12,409 nucleotides of DNA from Bacillota bacterium (lineage in GTDB: Bacteria > Bacillota > Clostridia > Peptostreptococcales > Anaerovoracaceae), in the NCBI GenBank assembly GCA_017619985.1, contig JAFZRG010000008.1, forward strand, positions 1 to 12,409, read 5' to 3'. The notes under the pieces were generated by a model. The model made no database searches and was not told where the DNA came from. It worked only from the letters and a program-made list of their open reading frames with translations. Numbering within the stretch: position 1 is the stretch's first letter; every line of letters begins with the position of its first letter. Both the position numbers and the translations under genes were made by a program. Positions 1 through 6,228 of the stretch are shown one piece after another.

Positions 1-252
1 AATCCGTCGAGCCATAAGCGCGCAGACTATCTGCAGAAAGCCTGCGATATCCTGCTGCGGCATAAGGCGCCGGAAACGGTGTGCGGCACAGTGCGCAACA
101 TCGGCCGCGAAGGGGAATGCTGCGCGATCATGACCCTGCAGGAACTGCGCGATACGATGGTCGATATGTTCACGACGGTCTTCATCGGCAATTCGCAGAC
201 GAAAAACATCGGCGGCCGCATGGTGACCCCGAGAGGATACAAACATGACTAA
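1..252 (+). CDS. cobJ: Precorrin-3B / cobalt-precorrin-3 C17-methyltransferase (CbiH/CobJ), C-terminal part only
   Basis: An open frame runs from the first base of the window to TAA at 250-252 and gives the last 83 residues of a tetrapyrrole methylase. It begins with NPSSHKRADYL and ends with a GNSQTKNIGGRMVTPRGYKHD-like tail; the MVTPRGY ending is typical of CbiH/CobJ. The family uses S-adenosylmethionine to methylate C17 and drive ring contraction of the corrin precursor in the cytoplasm. The SAM-binding N-terminal region lies outside the window, so fusion to another enzyme upstream cannot be excluded. The stop overlaps the start of the next cobalamin gene by 8 bases, so the two are translationally coupled. 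No B12 riboswitch is visible; it would lie further upstream. Confidence 0.88.
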   Translation, partial: NPSSHKRADYLQKACDILLRHKAPETVCGTVRNIGREGECCAIMTLQELRDTMVDMFTTVFIGNSQTKNIGGRMVTPRGYKHD

Positions 253-2215
253 ACTCTGTATTTTTGCAGGAACAAGCGAAGGAAAACAGCTTGCGGAATC
301 CCTGGCGGGAAGAGGCGTGCAGATGACGGTCTGCGTGGCGACGGAATACGGAGAGGTATCGTTCGGTCAGCTGCAGGACTGCACCGTTCTGGCAGGACGC
401 ATGCCGAGAGAAGAGATCGAAGCGATGCTCCGGAGAGAAGGATTTGCAGCTGTCGTCGACGCGACGCATCCGTATGCCGAACACATCACGGAAAGCATAT
501 GCAGTGCGGCAGAAGCGACAGGTACGCCATACATCCGGTTGCTGCGCGAAAGCACGGCCTCGGAAGAGGACGGCGTGTTCGTCGCCGACACGGCGGAATG
601 CATCGCTTTCCTGAAAACGACCGAAGGAAACGTCCTGCTTACGACAGGCAGCAAAACGCTGCCGCAGTATTGCGAAGACGCCGCTCTGAAAGAACGGATC
701 TATGCCCGGGTGCTTCCGCTGGAAGACTCGATCAGAATCTGCGGGGAATGCGGGCTTTCCGCAGACCGCATCCTGGCGGTCAAAGGACCGTTCAGCCGCG
801 ACATGAACGCCGCTATGCTGAAAATGGTGAAGGCGGAATGGATGGTCACGAAGGATACGGGAAGCGCCGGCGGGTATGAGGATAAGATCGCTGCCGCGAA
901 GGAATGCGGCGCGAAGGCTGTCATCATCGGCAGACCGGTCGAGAAAGAAGATGGTTTTTCTCTGGAAGAAACCGTTTCTTTGCTCGAAGAAAAACTGCAG
1001 CTCGCTCCGAAACGCAAGAAGGTCGTCATGGTCGGCATCGGCATGGGTACGGAAGGAACGCTGACGGGGGAAGGGAAGAAAGCGATCGAAGAGGCGGATG
1101 TGCTCCTCGGCGCGCAGCGCATGCTGGAAGGCGTCAAACCGGCCCATAGCCGCAAGTTCACCGCCATTGCCGCAACAGATATCGCCGACGTGATCGAACG
1201 CGAAAACGGGCCGTTTTTTGCGGTCCTGTACTCCGGCGATACAGGCTTCTACAGCGGCGCGAAGAGCCTTTCCGAAACGTTGAAGGATCGCGGCATCGAC
1301 GCGGACGTGACGATCCTTCCCGGCATCGGCAGCCTTTCGTATTTCTGCGCGAAGCTCGGCCGCACCTGGCAGGACGTCAAGGTGGTCAGCCTGCACGGAC
1401 GCGACACGGATCTCGTGCGCTGCGTAAAGGAGAACCCGGCGGTCTTTACGCTGCTCGGAGGACAGACCGGTGCACAGGATGCGCTGAACCGGCTGAAGGA
1501 TGTCGGCCTCGGCGGGTTAAAGGCTTACGTAGGACAGAAACTCGGATATGAAGCCGAAGCGATCGTTTCTGGAACGGTCGAAGAACTGGCAGCAGGAGCT
1601 TACAATCCTCTGAGCGTTCTCCTCGTCGAGAATCCTGCCTGGAAGTCTTATCCGGTCACGCACGGTATCGCGGACGACGCGTTCACCCGCGCGGACGTTC
1701 CTATGACGAAGCAGGAGATCCGCAGCGTCACGCTGTCGAAGCTCCGGCTGACGAAAGGGGCTGTCGTCTGGGACATCGGGTCCGGAAGCGGATCCGTTTC
1801 CGTGGAGTGCGCTCTTCAGGCGTCTGAAGGTCACGTCTACGCGATCGAAAAAGAGAAAGACGCCGTCGACTTGACCTGCGCGAACATGGAGAAGTTCTGT
1901 ATCTGCAACATGTCGGTCATAGAAGGGGAGGCACCGGATGCGCTCGCGGATCTGCCTGCGCCGACGCACGCTTTCATCGGCGGGAGCACGGGCAATCTCA
2001 AGGAGATCCTGGCGGTGCTGCTTGAAAAGAACCAGCACGTCCGCATCGTTGCCAACGCTGTGACGATGGAGACGGCAGCGGAACTGAGCGAAGCTGCTAA
2101 GGAGTTCGCTTACAGCGATATCTGCTGCGTCAACGTCAGCCGCGGCCGTAAAATGGGCCGCTATCATCTGATGACGGCGCAGAATCCTGTCTATATCGTA
2201 ACGATGCAGAACTGA
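245..2215 (+). CDS. cbiJ-cbiE-cbiT: Tri-functional cobalamin enzyme: precorrin-6A reductase (CbiJ) + C5-methyltransferase (CbiE) + C15-methyltransferase/decarboxylase (CbiT)
   Basis: This 656-residue protein carries three enzymes in one chain. Residues 1-253 are a CbiJ/CobK reductase, with the nucleotide-binding AGTSEG motif at 8-13, DATHPYAE at 72-79, and KGPFS at 180-184. Residues 258-466 are the CbiE methylase, with VGIGMG at 263-268 and SGDTGFYS at 330-337. Residues 468-656 are the CbiT methylase, with the SAM-binding DIGSGSGSVSVE at 510-521 and FIGGSTGNL at 578-586. Family knowledge: CbiJ reduces (cobalt-)precorrin-6A to 6B, CbiT methylates C15 and decarboxylates to precorrin-7, and CbiE methylates C5 to precorrin-8, so the chain covers three consecutive steps. 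CbiE-CbiT fusion (CobL type) is common; the added reductase is less so. The linker between CbiJ and CbiE is only a few residues. The ATG at 245 has GAGAGGA at 231-237, and the gene overlaps the preceding one by 8 bases. Confidence 0.95.
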   Translation: MTKLCIFAGTSEGKQLAESLAGRGVQMTVCVATEYGEVSFGQLQDCTVLAGRMPREEIEAMLRREGFAAVVDATHPYAEHITESICSAAEATGTPYIRLLRESTASEEDGVFVADTAECIAFLKTTEGNVLLTTGSKTLPQYCEDAALKERIYARVLPLEDSIRICGECGLSADRILAVKGPFSRDMNAAMLKMVKAEWMVTKDTGSAGGYEDKIAAAKECGAKAVIIGRPVEKEDGFSLEETVSLLEEKLQLAPKRKKVVMVGIGMGTEGTLTGEGKKAIEEADVLLGAQRMLEGVKPAHSRKFTAIAATDIADVIERENGPFFAVLYSGDTGFYSGAKSLSETLKDRGIDADVTILPGIGSLSYFCAKLGRTWQDVKVVSLHGRDTDLVRCVKENPAVFTLLGGQTGAQDALNRLKDVGLGGLKAYVGQKLGYEAEAIVSGTVEELAAGAYNPLSVLLVENPAWKSYPVTHGIADDAFTRADVPMTKQEIRSVTLSKLRLTKGAVVWDIGSGSGSVSVECALQASEGHVYAIEKEKDAVDLTCANMEKFCICNMSVIEGEAPDALADLPAPTHAFIGGSTGNLKEILAVLLEKNQHVRIVANAVTMETAAELSEAAKEFAYSDICCVNVSRGRKMGRYHLMTAQNPVYIVTMQN

Positions 2216-2225
2216 AACATAATAA

Positions 2226-2254
2226 GAAAAGCGCGGATCGCATCCGCGCTTTTT
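2226..2254. terminator. Bidirectional intrinsic terminator between convergent genes
   Basis: The inverted repeat AGCGCGGAT (2230-2238) / ATCCGCGCT (2242-2250) encloses a three-base CGC loop. It has T residues on the right (2250-2254) and A residues on the left (2227-2230 plus AATAAG). It therefore reads as a hairpin followed by a U-rich tract on both strands. It lies 10 bases after the CbiJET stop and 13 bases after the MATE stop, so it should end both transcripts. Confidence 0.9.
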
Positions 2255-2267
2255 GATTTCTTATAAT

Positions 2268-3644
2268 CTATTCCACAGGGATCTTCGAAAGATCCGTCCG
2301 CCATAGCCTCCGCAGCATCAGCATCTGGAAGAGCAGGGAGAAGCCTTCGGCCAGCGGGAACGCATACCAGACGCCCATGACGCCGATGGCTTTGCTCAGG
2401 ATGTACGCAGCAGGAACGATGATCACGAGCTGGCGGAGCAGGGACGTGAACAGCGAGTAGATGCCGCGGCCCGTCGCCTGGAACAGGGTCCCGGTGATGA
2501 TACCGATCGCCGCGAACGGGAAGCACAGCGAGATCGTGCGAAGCGCTTTCATACCGACGTTGAGCAGGTCGCCCTCGGCCTTGAACAACGCCATGAGCTT
2601 GTCCGGGATCGTCTGGAAGATGACCAGACCGACGATCATGATGCACAGCGCGAGGATCATGCCGATCTTGTAGGCCTGCATCAGGCGCCTGCGGTTGCGG
2701 GCGCCGTAGTTGTAGCCCATGATGGGCATCAGTCCGTGGTTCATGCCGAAGACGGGCATGAAGACGAAGCTCTGGAGTTTGAAGTAGACGCCCAGGACGG
2801 CGACAGCCGCCTCCGAAAAACCGATGAGGATCGCGTTCAGGCAGATCGTCATGACGGAGCCGATGGACTGCATCACCATGGAGGGCAGACCGACCTGGTA
2901 GATATCTTTGATCGTCCGTCCGCTCAGAGCGAACCGCCCGTATTTCACTTTGACGGGCAGATCCAGACGGCGCATGAAGATGTTCGCGATCAGGAAGCAG
3001 ACTGCCTGTCCAGTCACTGTCGCAATCGCTGCTCCCGCAACGCCGAGCGCCGGGAATCCGAAATAACCGAAGATCATGATCGGGTCAAGGATGATGTTCG
3101 TGACCGCGCCGGAAAGCATGCACCACATCGGCGCGATCATATTTCCGCCGGCCTGCATGATCTTTTCCATGGAGGAAGAACACAGAGCAAAGAGGGAACC
3201 GATGCACACGATGGAGCAGTAGGTGACGGCGGGTTCGATCAGGGTCGGATTATCGGAGAACGCCATGGCGAACGGACGGCTGCCGAAAAAGCCGAACAAC
3301 AGGAAGAGGATCCAGTGACAGAGCGCCAGGAACAGACCGTGTTCCGCCGCGTTCTGCGCCGCTTCCAGGTCCTTGGCGCCGAGTCTTCTGGAGATCAGCG
3401 ATGACAGACCGATGCTGGCGCCGACACCGACAGAGATGTTGATGAGCTGGATGGGATAGACGAGGGAGACGGCGGACAGCGCGTATTCGCCGAGCCTCGA
3501 CACAAAAATACTGTCCACGATGTTGTACAGGGCCTGTACGAGCATGGAGAACATCGAGGGCAGCGACATTTCTATGATGAGCGGCAGCATGGGTTTCGTG
3601 CCCATGCGCAGCGTGTTTTCATTATTGATGGCATTGTCGTTCAT
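2268..3644 (-). CDS. MATE-family multidrug/Na+ (H+) antiporter
   Basis: The product is an integral membrane transporter of about 458 residues, the usual length for the 12-helix MATE family (NorM/DinF/MepA type). These antiporters export cationic drugs or metabolites using a sodium or proton gradient. The N-terminal half has the family pattern SLPSMFSMLVQALYNIVDSIFV and later GASIGLSSLISRRLGAKD, and hydrophobic helices recur along the chain. The second half repeats the pattern, including MNHGLMPIMGYNYGARNRRR. Substrate cannot be told from sequence. Start choice: an in-frame ATG at 3651-3653 lies inside a good -10 box, so the ATG at 3642-3644 is preferred; it falls almost exactly at the predicted transcription start, which would make the mRNA leaderless. 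ATG at 3603-3605 is a third option. None has a clear Shine-Dalgarno. No regulator is adjacent, and the neighbouring divergent gene is yebC. Confidence 0.9.
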   Translation of the reverse strand: MNDNAINNENTLRMGTKPMLPLIIEMSLPSMFSMLVQALYNIVDSIFVSRLGEYALSAVSLVYPIQLINISVGVGASIGLSSLISRRLGAKDLEAAQNAAEHGLFLALCHWILFLLFGFFGSRPFAMAFSDNPTLIEPAVTYCSIVCIGSLFALCSSSMEKIMQAGGNMIAPMWCMLSGAVTNIILDPIMIFGYFGFPALGVAGAAIATVTGQAVCFLIANIFMRRLDLPVKVKYGRFALSGRTIKDIYQVGLPSMVMQSIGSVMTICLNAILIGFSEAAVAVLGVYFKLQSFVFMPVFGMNHGLMPIMGYNYGARNRRRLMQAYKIGMILALCIMIVGLVIFQTIPDKLMALFKAEGDLLNVGMKALRTISLCFPFAAIGIITGTLFQATGRGIYSLFTSLLRQLVIIVPAAYILSKAIGVMGVWYAFPLAEGFSLLFQMLMLRRLWRTDLSKIPVE

Positions 3645-3651
3645 GGACGGC

Positions 3652-3681
3652 ATTCTATCATCTGTATGAGTTCAAAGTCAA
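3652..3681 (-). promoter_or_regulatory. Sigma-A-type promoter for the MATE gene
   Basis: On the minus strand, TTGACT (3676-3681) is followed by an 18-base spacer and TAGAAT (3652-3657); each box matches 5 of 6 consensus bases. Transcription would begin near 3645, at or just before the ATG at 3642-3644. The upstream ATG at 3651-3653 overlaps the -10 box and would not be in this transcript. Confidence 0.6.
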
Positions 3682-3682
3682 G

Positions 3683-3712
3683 TTGCACACTTTCCCTGCG
3701 TTGTGATATGAT
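3683..3712 (+). promoter_or_regulatory. Sigma-A-type promoter for yebC and the downstream operon
   Basis: TTGCAC (3683-3688), an 18-base spacer, then TATGAT (3707-3712), preceded by TGA at 3704-3706, which makes an extended -10 (TGn). Transcription should start near 3719, giving a short leader that contains the AGAGGAG ribosome binding site. Its -35 box is only one base from the -35 box of the divergent MATE promoter. Confidence 0.7.
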
Positions 3713-3743
3713 TATTCCAGAAATTGAGAGAGGAGTGATACCA

Positions 3744-4472
3744 ATGGGTAGACACGGTACGATAGCAGGAAGAAAAGCGGCTCAGGACTCCAAAAGGGCT
3801 GCGGTCTTCACGAAATACGCAAGACTGATCACAGTCGCGGCGAAGGCGGGCGGCGACCCGGATTACAACCCCTCGCTGCGTCAGGCCATCGATAAGGCCA
3901 AGGGCATCGGCATGCCCAACGACAACATCACCAGAGCCATCAAGAAGGGTACGGGTGAACTGGGCGGCGAATCCTACGAGACCATCAATTTCGAAGGATA
4001 CGGCGCGGGCGGCGTGGCCGTCATCATCGAGACCCTCACCGACAACAGGAACAGAACGACGGCAAGCGTCAAGCACGCCTTCGATAAATATAACGGCAAC
4101 CTCGGCGTTCCCGGATGCGTTTCCTACATGTTCTCCCGCAAGGGCGTCTTCCTCTTCGACAAGGAAGAGGGCGTTACGGAGGACCAGCTGATGGAAGTGG
4201 CTCTCGAAGCAGGCGCTGACGACATCGTCGAATACGAAGACAGCTTCGAAGTCGTGTGCGAACCGGATGCTTTCACCGCCGTTTCCGACGCGCTGAAGGA
4301 AGCGGGGATCAACCCCATGGAAGCTGACGTCGAAATGGTTCCCTCCGTCGAGAGCACTCCCACGGATGCTTCGGCGATCAAGAACCTGAAGAAAATGATC
4401 GAGATCCTGGAAGACGATGACGACGTGCAGAAGGTCTATACGAACTGCACGATCGATCTTTACGAAGAATAG
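3744..4472 (+). CDS. yebC: YebC/PmpR-family translation factor or regulator (TACO1 family)
   Basis: The 242-residue product matches the YebC family in length and throughout its sequence. It opens with MGRHGTIAGRKAAQDSKRAAVFTKYAR, followed by GGDPDYNPSLRQAI, the MPNDNITRAIKKGTGE motif, and YEGFG-like FEGYGAGG. NRTTASVKHAFDKYNGNLG and VSYMFSRKG come next, with an acidic C-terminal domain after them. Older work described YebC proteins as DNA-binding regulators; more recent work on YebC/TACO1 points to a ribosome-associated role that relieves stalling at proline-rich sequence. The SKW tripeptide common near the start of many family members is replaced here by GTIAG. The start at 3744 is chosen because AGAGGAG at 3729-3735 is ideally placed; a longer frame from 3666 would run through the promoter and is rejected. 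It is the first gene of a long plus-strand run that continues into a 6S-like RNA directly after its stop. Confidence 0.93.
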   Translation: MGRHGTIAGRKAAQDSKRAAVFTKYARLITVAAKAGGDPDYNPSLRQAIDKAKGIGMPNDNITRAIKKGTGELGGESYETINFEGYGAGGVAVIIETLTDNRNRTTASVKHAFDKYNGNLGVPGCVSYMFSRKGVFLFDKEEGVTEDQLMEVALEAGADDIVEYEDSFEVVCEPDAFTAVSDALKEAGINPMEADVEMVPSVESTPTDASAIKNLKKMIEILEDDDDVQKVYTNCTIDLYEE

Positions 4473-4664
4473 ACTGTGTTGTCCTGGGGTGTGCGTTAAG
4501 ACTGTTAATTCAACCTACAGCATCACATCGGGATTCCGGACGTCGTGTCCGCAAGTATGTCAGGCCTCCTTTGCAGTGGAAGGCAGAACACGGATCGCAG
4601 GAGACCCACCTATCTTTCGATAGGGCGTGAATTAGAGTCTGACGGCACTCTGGGCTTCTTTAGT
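4473..4664 (+). ncRNA. ssrS: Probable 6S RNA (SsrS), regulator of housekeeping RNA polymerase
   Basis: The roughly 190 bases after yebC do not look coding and fold like a 6S RNA. A terminal stem pairs 4481-4496 (GTCCTGGGGTGTGCGT) with 4642-4655 (ACGGCACTCTGGGC), with one mismatch and small bulges. AGACT (4499-4503) pairs with AGTCT (4636-4640) and AATTC (4507-4511) with GAATT (4629-4633). The outer GACT at 4472-4475 can pair with AGTC at 4662-4665. On the 3' side of the central bubble sits a hairpin CCTATC-TTTC-GATAGG (4609-4624). The apical part pairs GATTCCG (4532-4538) with CGGATC (4591-4596). The CAACCTACA box and terminal stem match my memory of clostridial 6S RNAs. 6S RNA mimics an open promoter and sequesters the housekeeping holoenzyme. 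No good dedicated promoter is seen at the end of yebC, so it may be processed from the yebC transcript. Exact ends are approximate. Confidence 0.75.
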
Positions 4665-4670
4665 CGAGGC

Positions 4671-5243
4671 ATGGCGGATTTTGACCTGAAAAGAACGATA
4701 GAACTTGCAAAGAAGGGGGACGAGGAGGCATTCTCTTCCCTCATTTGTCGTGTCCAGAATTCCGCGTATTCCATCGCGTACCGCTATATGGAAAACGACG
4801 CGGACACCCGGGACGCCATGCAGGAAGCATTCATCAAGATGTACCGCAATCTCGGCTCATTCAAGGGCGACAGCAGTTTCGAGACGTGGTTCACGCGCAT
4901 ATTGATCAACTGCTGTCTCGACGAACTGCGCAAGCGAAAAAGCAGTCCCGGATGGGAAGATATCGACGACCACTACGATCTGGCGGATCACGAAGCCGGG
5001 ACGGAAGAGCAGGTCCTGAAAAAAGAAAGGCAACGGGCGGTGACGGAGGCCATACGCCAGTTGCCTGAAGAAGCCCGGAACATCATCATTCTGCGGGAGT
5101 TCCGGGGACTGAGCTACGAGCAGCTGGCAGACGTGCTGGACCTGGAGCCGGGAACGGTGAAATCCAGGCTGAACAGGGCGAAACAAAAATTAAAAGAAAT
5201 TTTATCAGAAAGTTTGGAACAAAATTCGATTTGGGACGTCTAA
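4671..5243 (+). CDS. ECF-type RNA polymerase sigma factor (sigma-70 family)
   Basis: The 190-residue protein has the two-domain layout of an extracytoplasmic-function sigma factor. Region 2 covers about residues 20-90 (DAMQEAFIKMYRNLGSFKGDSSFETWFTRI, then NCCLDELRKRK), binding core polymerase and the -10 element. Region 4 covers about 122-178 (LPEEARNIIILREFRGLSYEQLADVLDLEPGTVKSRLNRAKQKLK), a helix-turn-helix that reads the -35. The variable linker between is acidic. The ATG at 4671 is the only start that fits the conserved N-terminus (DLKRTIELAKKGDEEAF), yet its only purine-rich stretch, GAGG at 4666-4669, is one base away, too close for a normal ribosome site. The start lies a few bases after the 3' end of the 6S-like RNA. 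The gene is followed after 7 bases by a membrane protein, as expected for a sigma/anti-sigma pair. The signal it answers is unknown. Confidence 0.9.
   Translation: MADFDLKRTIELAKKGDEEAFSSLICRVQNSAYSIAYRYMENDADTRDAMQEAFIKMYRNLGSFKGDSSFETWFTRILINCCLDELRKRKSSPGWEDIDDHYDLADHEAGTEEQVLKKERQRAVTEAIRQLPEEARNIIILREFRGLSYEQLADVLDLEPGTVKSRLNRAKQKLKEILSESLEQNSIWDV
5216..5243 (+). promoter_or_regulatory. Candidate ECF-sigma promoter in the 3' end of the sigma gene
   Basis: GGAAC (5216-5220), 16 bases, then CGTCTAA (5237-5243) fits the general ECF pattern of an AAC-containing -35 and a CGTC-type -10. It could allow feedback expression of the anti-sigma-like gene, with transcription starting within a few bases of its ATG at 5251. 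It lies inside codons, so it may be chance; confidence is low. Confidence 0.3.
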
Positions 5244-5250
5244 CAGGTAA

Positions 5251-6228
5251 ATGGACGAATTGCGACTTGAAAAATTAATAGAAGAGACACTTTCGACCAT
5301 GGATCCCGTAGAGGTTCCGGAAGACCTGCATTTCGACGCCGCGAAGATCATGAGGCTGGCGAAGATGCAGGAGGAAGAGGAGGCGGAAAGAGCTCCCGCT
5401 CCTGTTTCGTTCCTGGATCGAATGCGGGAGACCTTCCGAAGCCGCAGCTGGACGAGATACGCCGCCGCAGCGGCCGCTTTTGTCGTTGTTCTGGGAATTT
5501 ACGGTATGACGAGAGGCGGATCGGACGTTCCGCCTGTTCCCGGGAGCGATCCCGGACAGATCGCAGTGATCGACGATCCGACTGTTCCTACTACGCCGCC
5601 GGATGACCCTGTCCAGACAGAAGACCCCGTTCAGTCCGAAGACCCTGTTACGCCCGAAGTTCCGGACGAGCCCCAGCAGCCTGAAGATCCCGAGACCGTA
5701 CCCGCTCCCGTCGTGACCCCGCAACAGCCCACGCAGTCCGCGCAGAATCCGCCCAAACCGAAGCCGCCGGCACCGAAGCCTCCTGCGGAGGAGCAGACGC
5801 AGCAGCCCGGCACGGAAACGGAAGGACCGGACATCGTCGAAGAACCCGTAGAGGAGGAACCCGACGAAGTGGACAATCCGACGGAATACGCGGGCGGCAA
5901 CGAGATCGATCCGGACGAAGAACCGCAGAATCCGCCGGAAGGACAGGGGGAAGAACCTGCCGGACCGGAAGAACCGGGCGAAGAACCCGACGATCCCGAA
6001 GAGAACATCTACGAAAACATGCTGACGGAAGCGCTGCAGGATGAGGAATTCGCAGCGGATTTTGCTGCGGAAGACAAAGGATTCGGACACAATATCCGGT
6101 CCGTGGAAGATGTACCTGATGGCACTGAGTTTATGGTATACTTTTATGAGAACGAGGAAGAAGCTGCTTCCGGCACCGTAAACGAAGACGACATCAGGAG
6201 CATCCTATGGAAGAAAGAATCGTTATAA
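5251..6228 (+). CDS. Probable anti-sigma factor: single-pass membrane protein with Pro/Glu-rich exterior
   Basis: The 325-residue product has a cytoplasmic N-terminus (1-68) with a short acidic coiled segment (QEEEEAER, 40-47). One transmembrane helix follows at about 69-87 (YAAAAAAFVVVLGIYG). A long low-complexity stretch (about 93-253) is dominated by Pro, Glu, Asp, Gln and Thr, with about 42 prolines and runs such as PPKPKPPAPKPP at 167-178. The C-terminal 72 residues look folded (ENMLTEALQDEEFAADF, GTEFMVYFYEN). Position right after an ECF sigma gene and topology suggest an anti-sigma factor that holds the sigma at the membrane. It lacks the HxxxCxxC zinc motif of the ZAS family, so it would be a non-zinc type; only context supports the role. 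An AGG at 5245-5247 precedes the ATG. The gene overlaps polA by 22 bases. The exterior may span the cell wall. Confidence 0.75.
   Translation: MDELRLEKLIEETLSTMDPVEVPEDLHFDAAKIMRLAKMQEEEEAERAPAPVSFLDRMRETFRSRSWTRYAAAAAAFVVVLGIYGMTRGGSDVPPVPGSDPGQIAVIDDPTVPTTPPDDPVQTEDPVQSEDPVTPEVPDEPQQPEDPETVPAPVVTPQQPTQSAQNPPKPKPPAPKPPAEEQTQQPGTETEGPDIVEEPVEEEPDEVDNPTEYAGGNEIDPDEEPQNPPEGQGEEPAGPEEPGEEPDDPEENIYENMLTEALQDEEFAADFAAEDKGFGHNIRSVEDVPDGTEFMVYFYENEEEAASGTVNEDDIRSILWKKESL
6134..6142 (+). promoter_or_regulatory. Candidate extended -10 promoter for polA
   Basis: TGGTATACT combines a TGn element with a -10 that matches 5 of 6 bases, and lies about 65 bases before the polA ATG in an AT-richer patch. The -35 region is poor. 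It would let polA be transcribed independently of the sigma/anti-sigma genes. The bases also encode part of FMVYFYEN, so this may be coincidence. Confidence 0.33.

Noticed and set aside
182..1396. A 404-codon open frame on the minus strand opposite the CbiJET gene
   Set aside because: It is rich in Arg, Phe, His and Asp in the way antisense frames of GC-rich genes are, has no family resemblance, and lies opposite clearly conserved domains.
3666..3743. An N-terminal extension of yebC starting at 3666
   Set aside because: It runs through the -35 and -10 boxes, has no homology to the family, and the ATG at 3744 has an ideal ribosome site.
4417..4670. Open frames crossing the yebC-sigma gap, including GTG 4545 as a sigma start
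   Set aside because: The bases form consistent stems of a structured RNA and the predicted peptides are Arg/Ser/Cys-rich with no match to ECF sigma N-termini.
5275..6090. Minus-strand frames opposite the Pro/Glu-rich gene, giving Arg/Phe-rich or Gly/Ser-rich proteins
   Set aside because: These are the mirror of repeated CCG/GAA codons in the proline-rich stretch, not independent genes.
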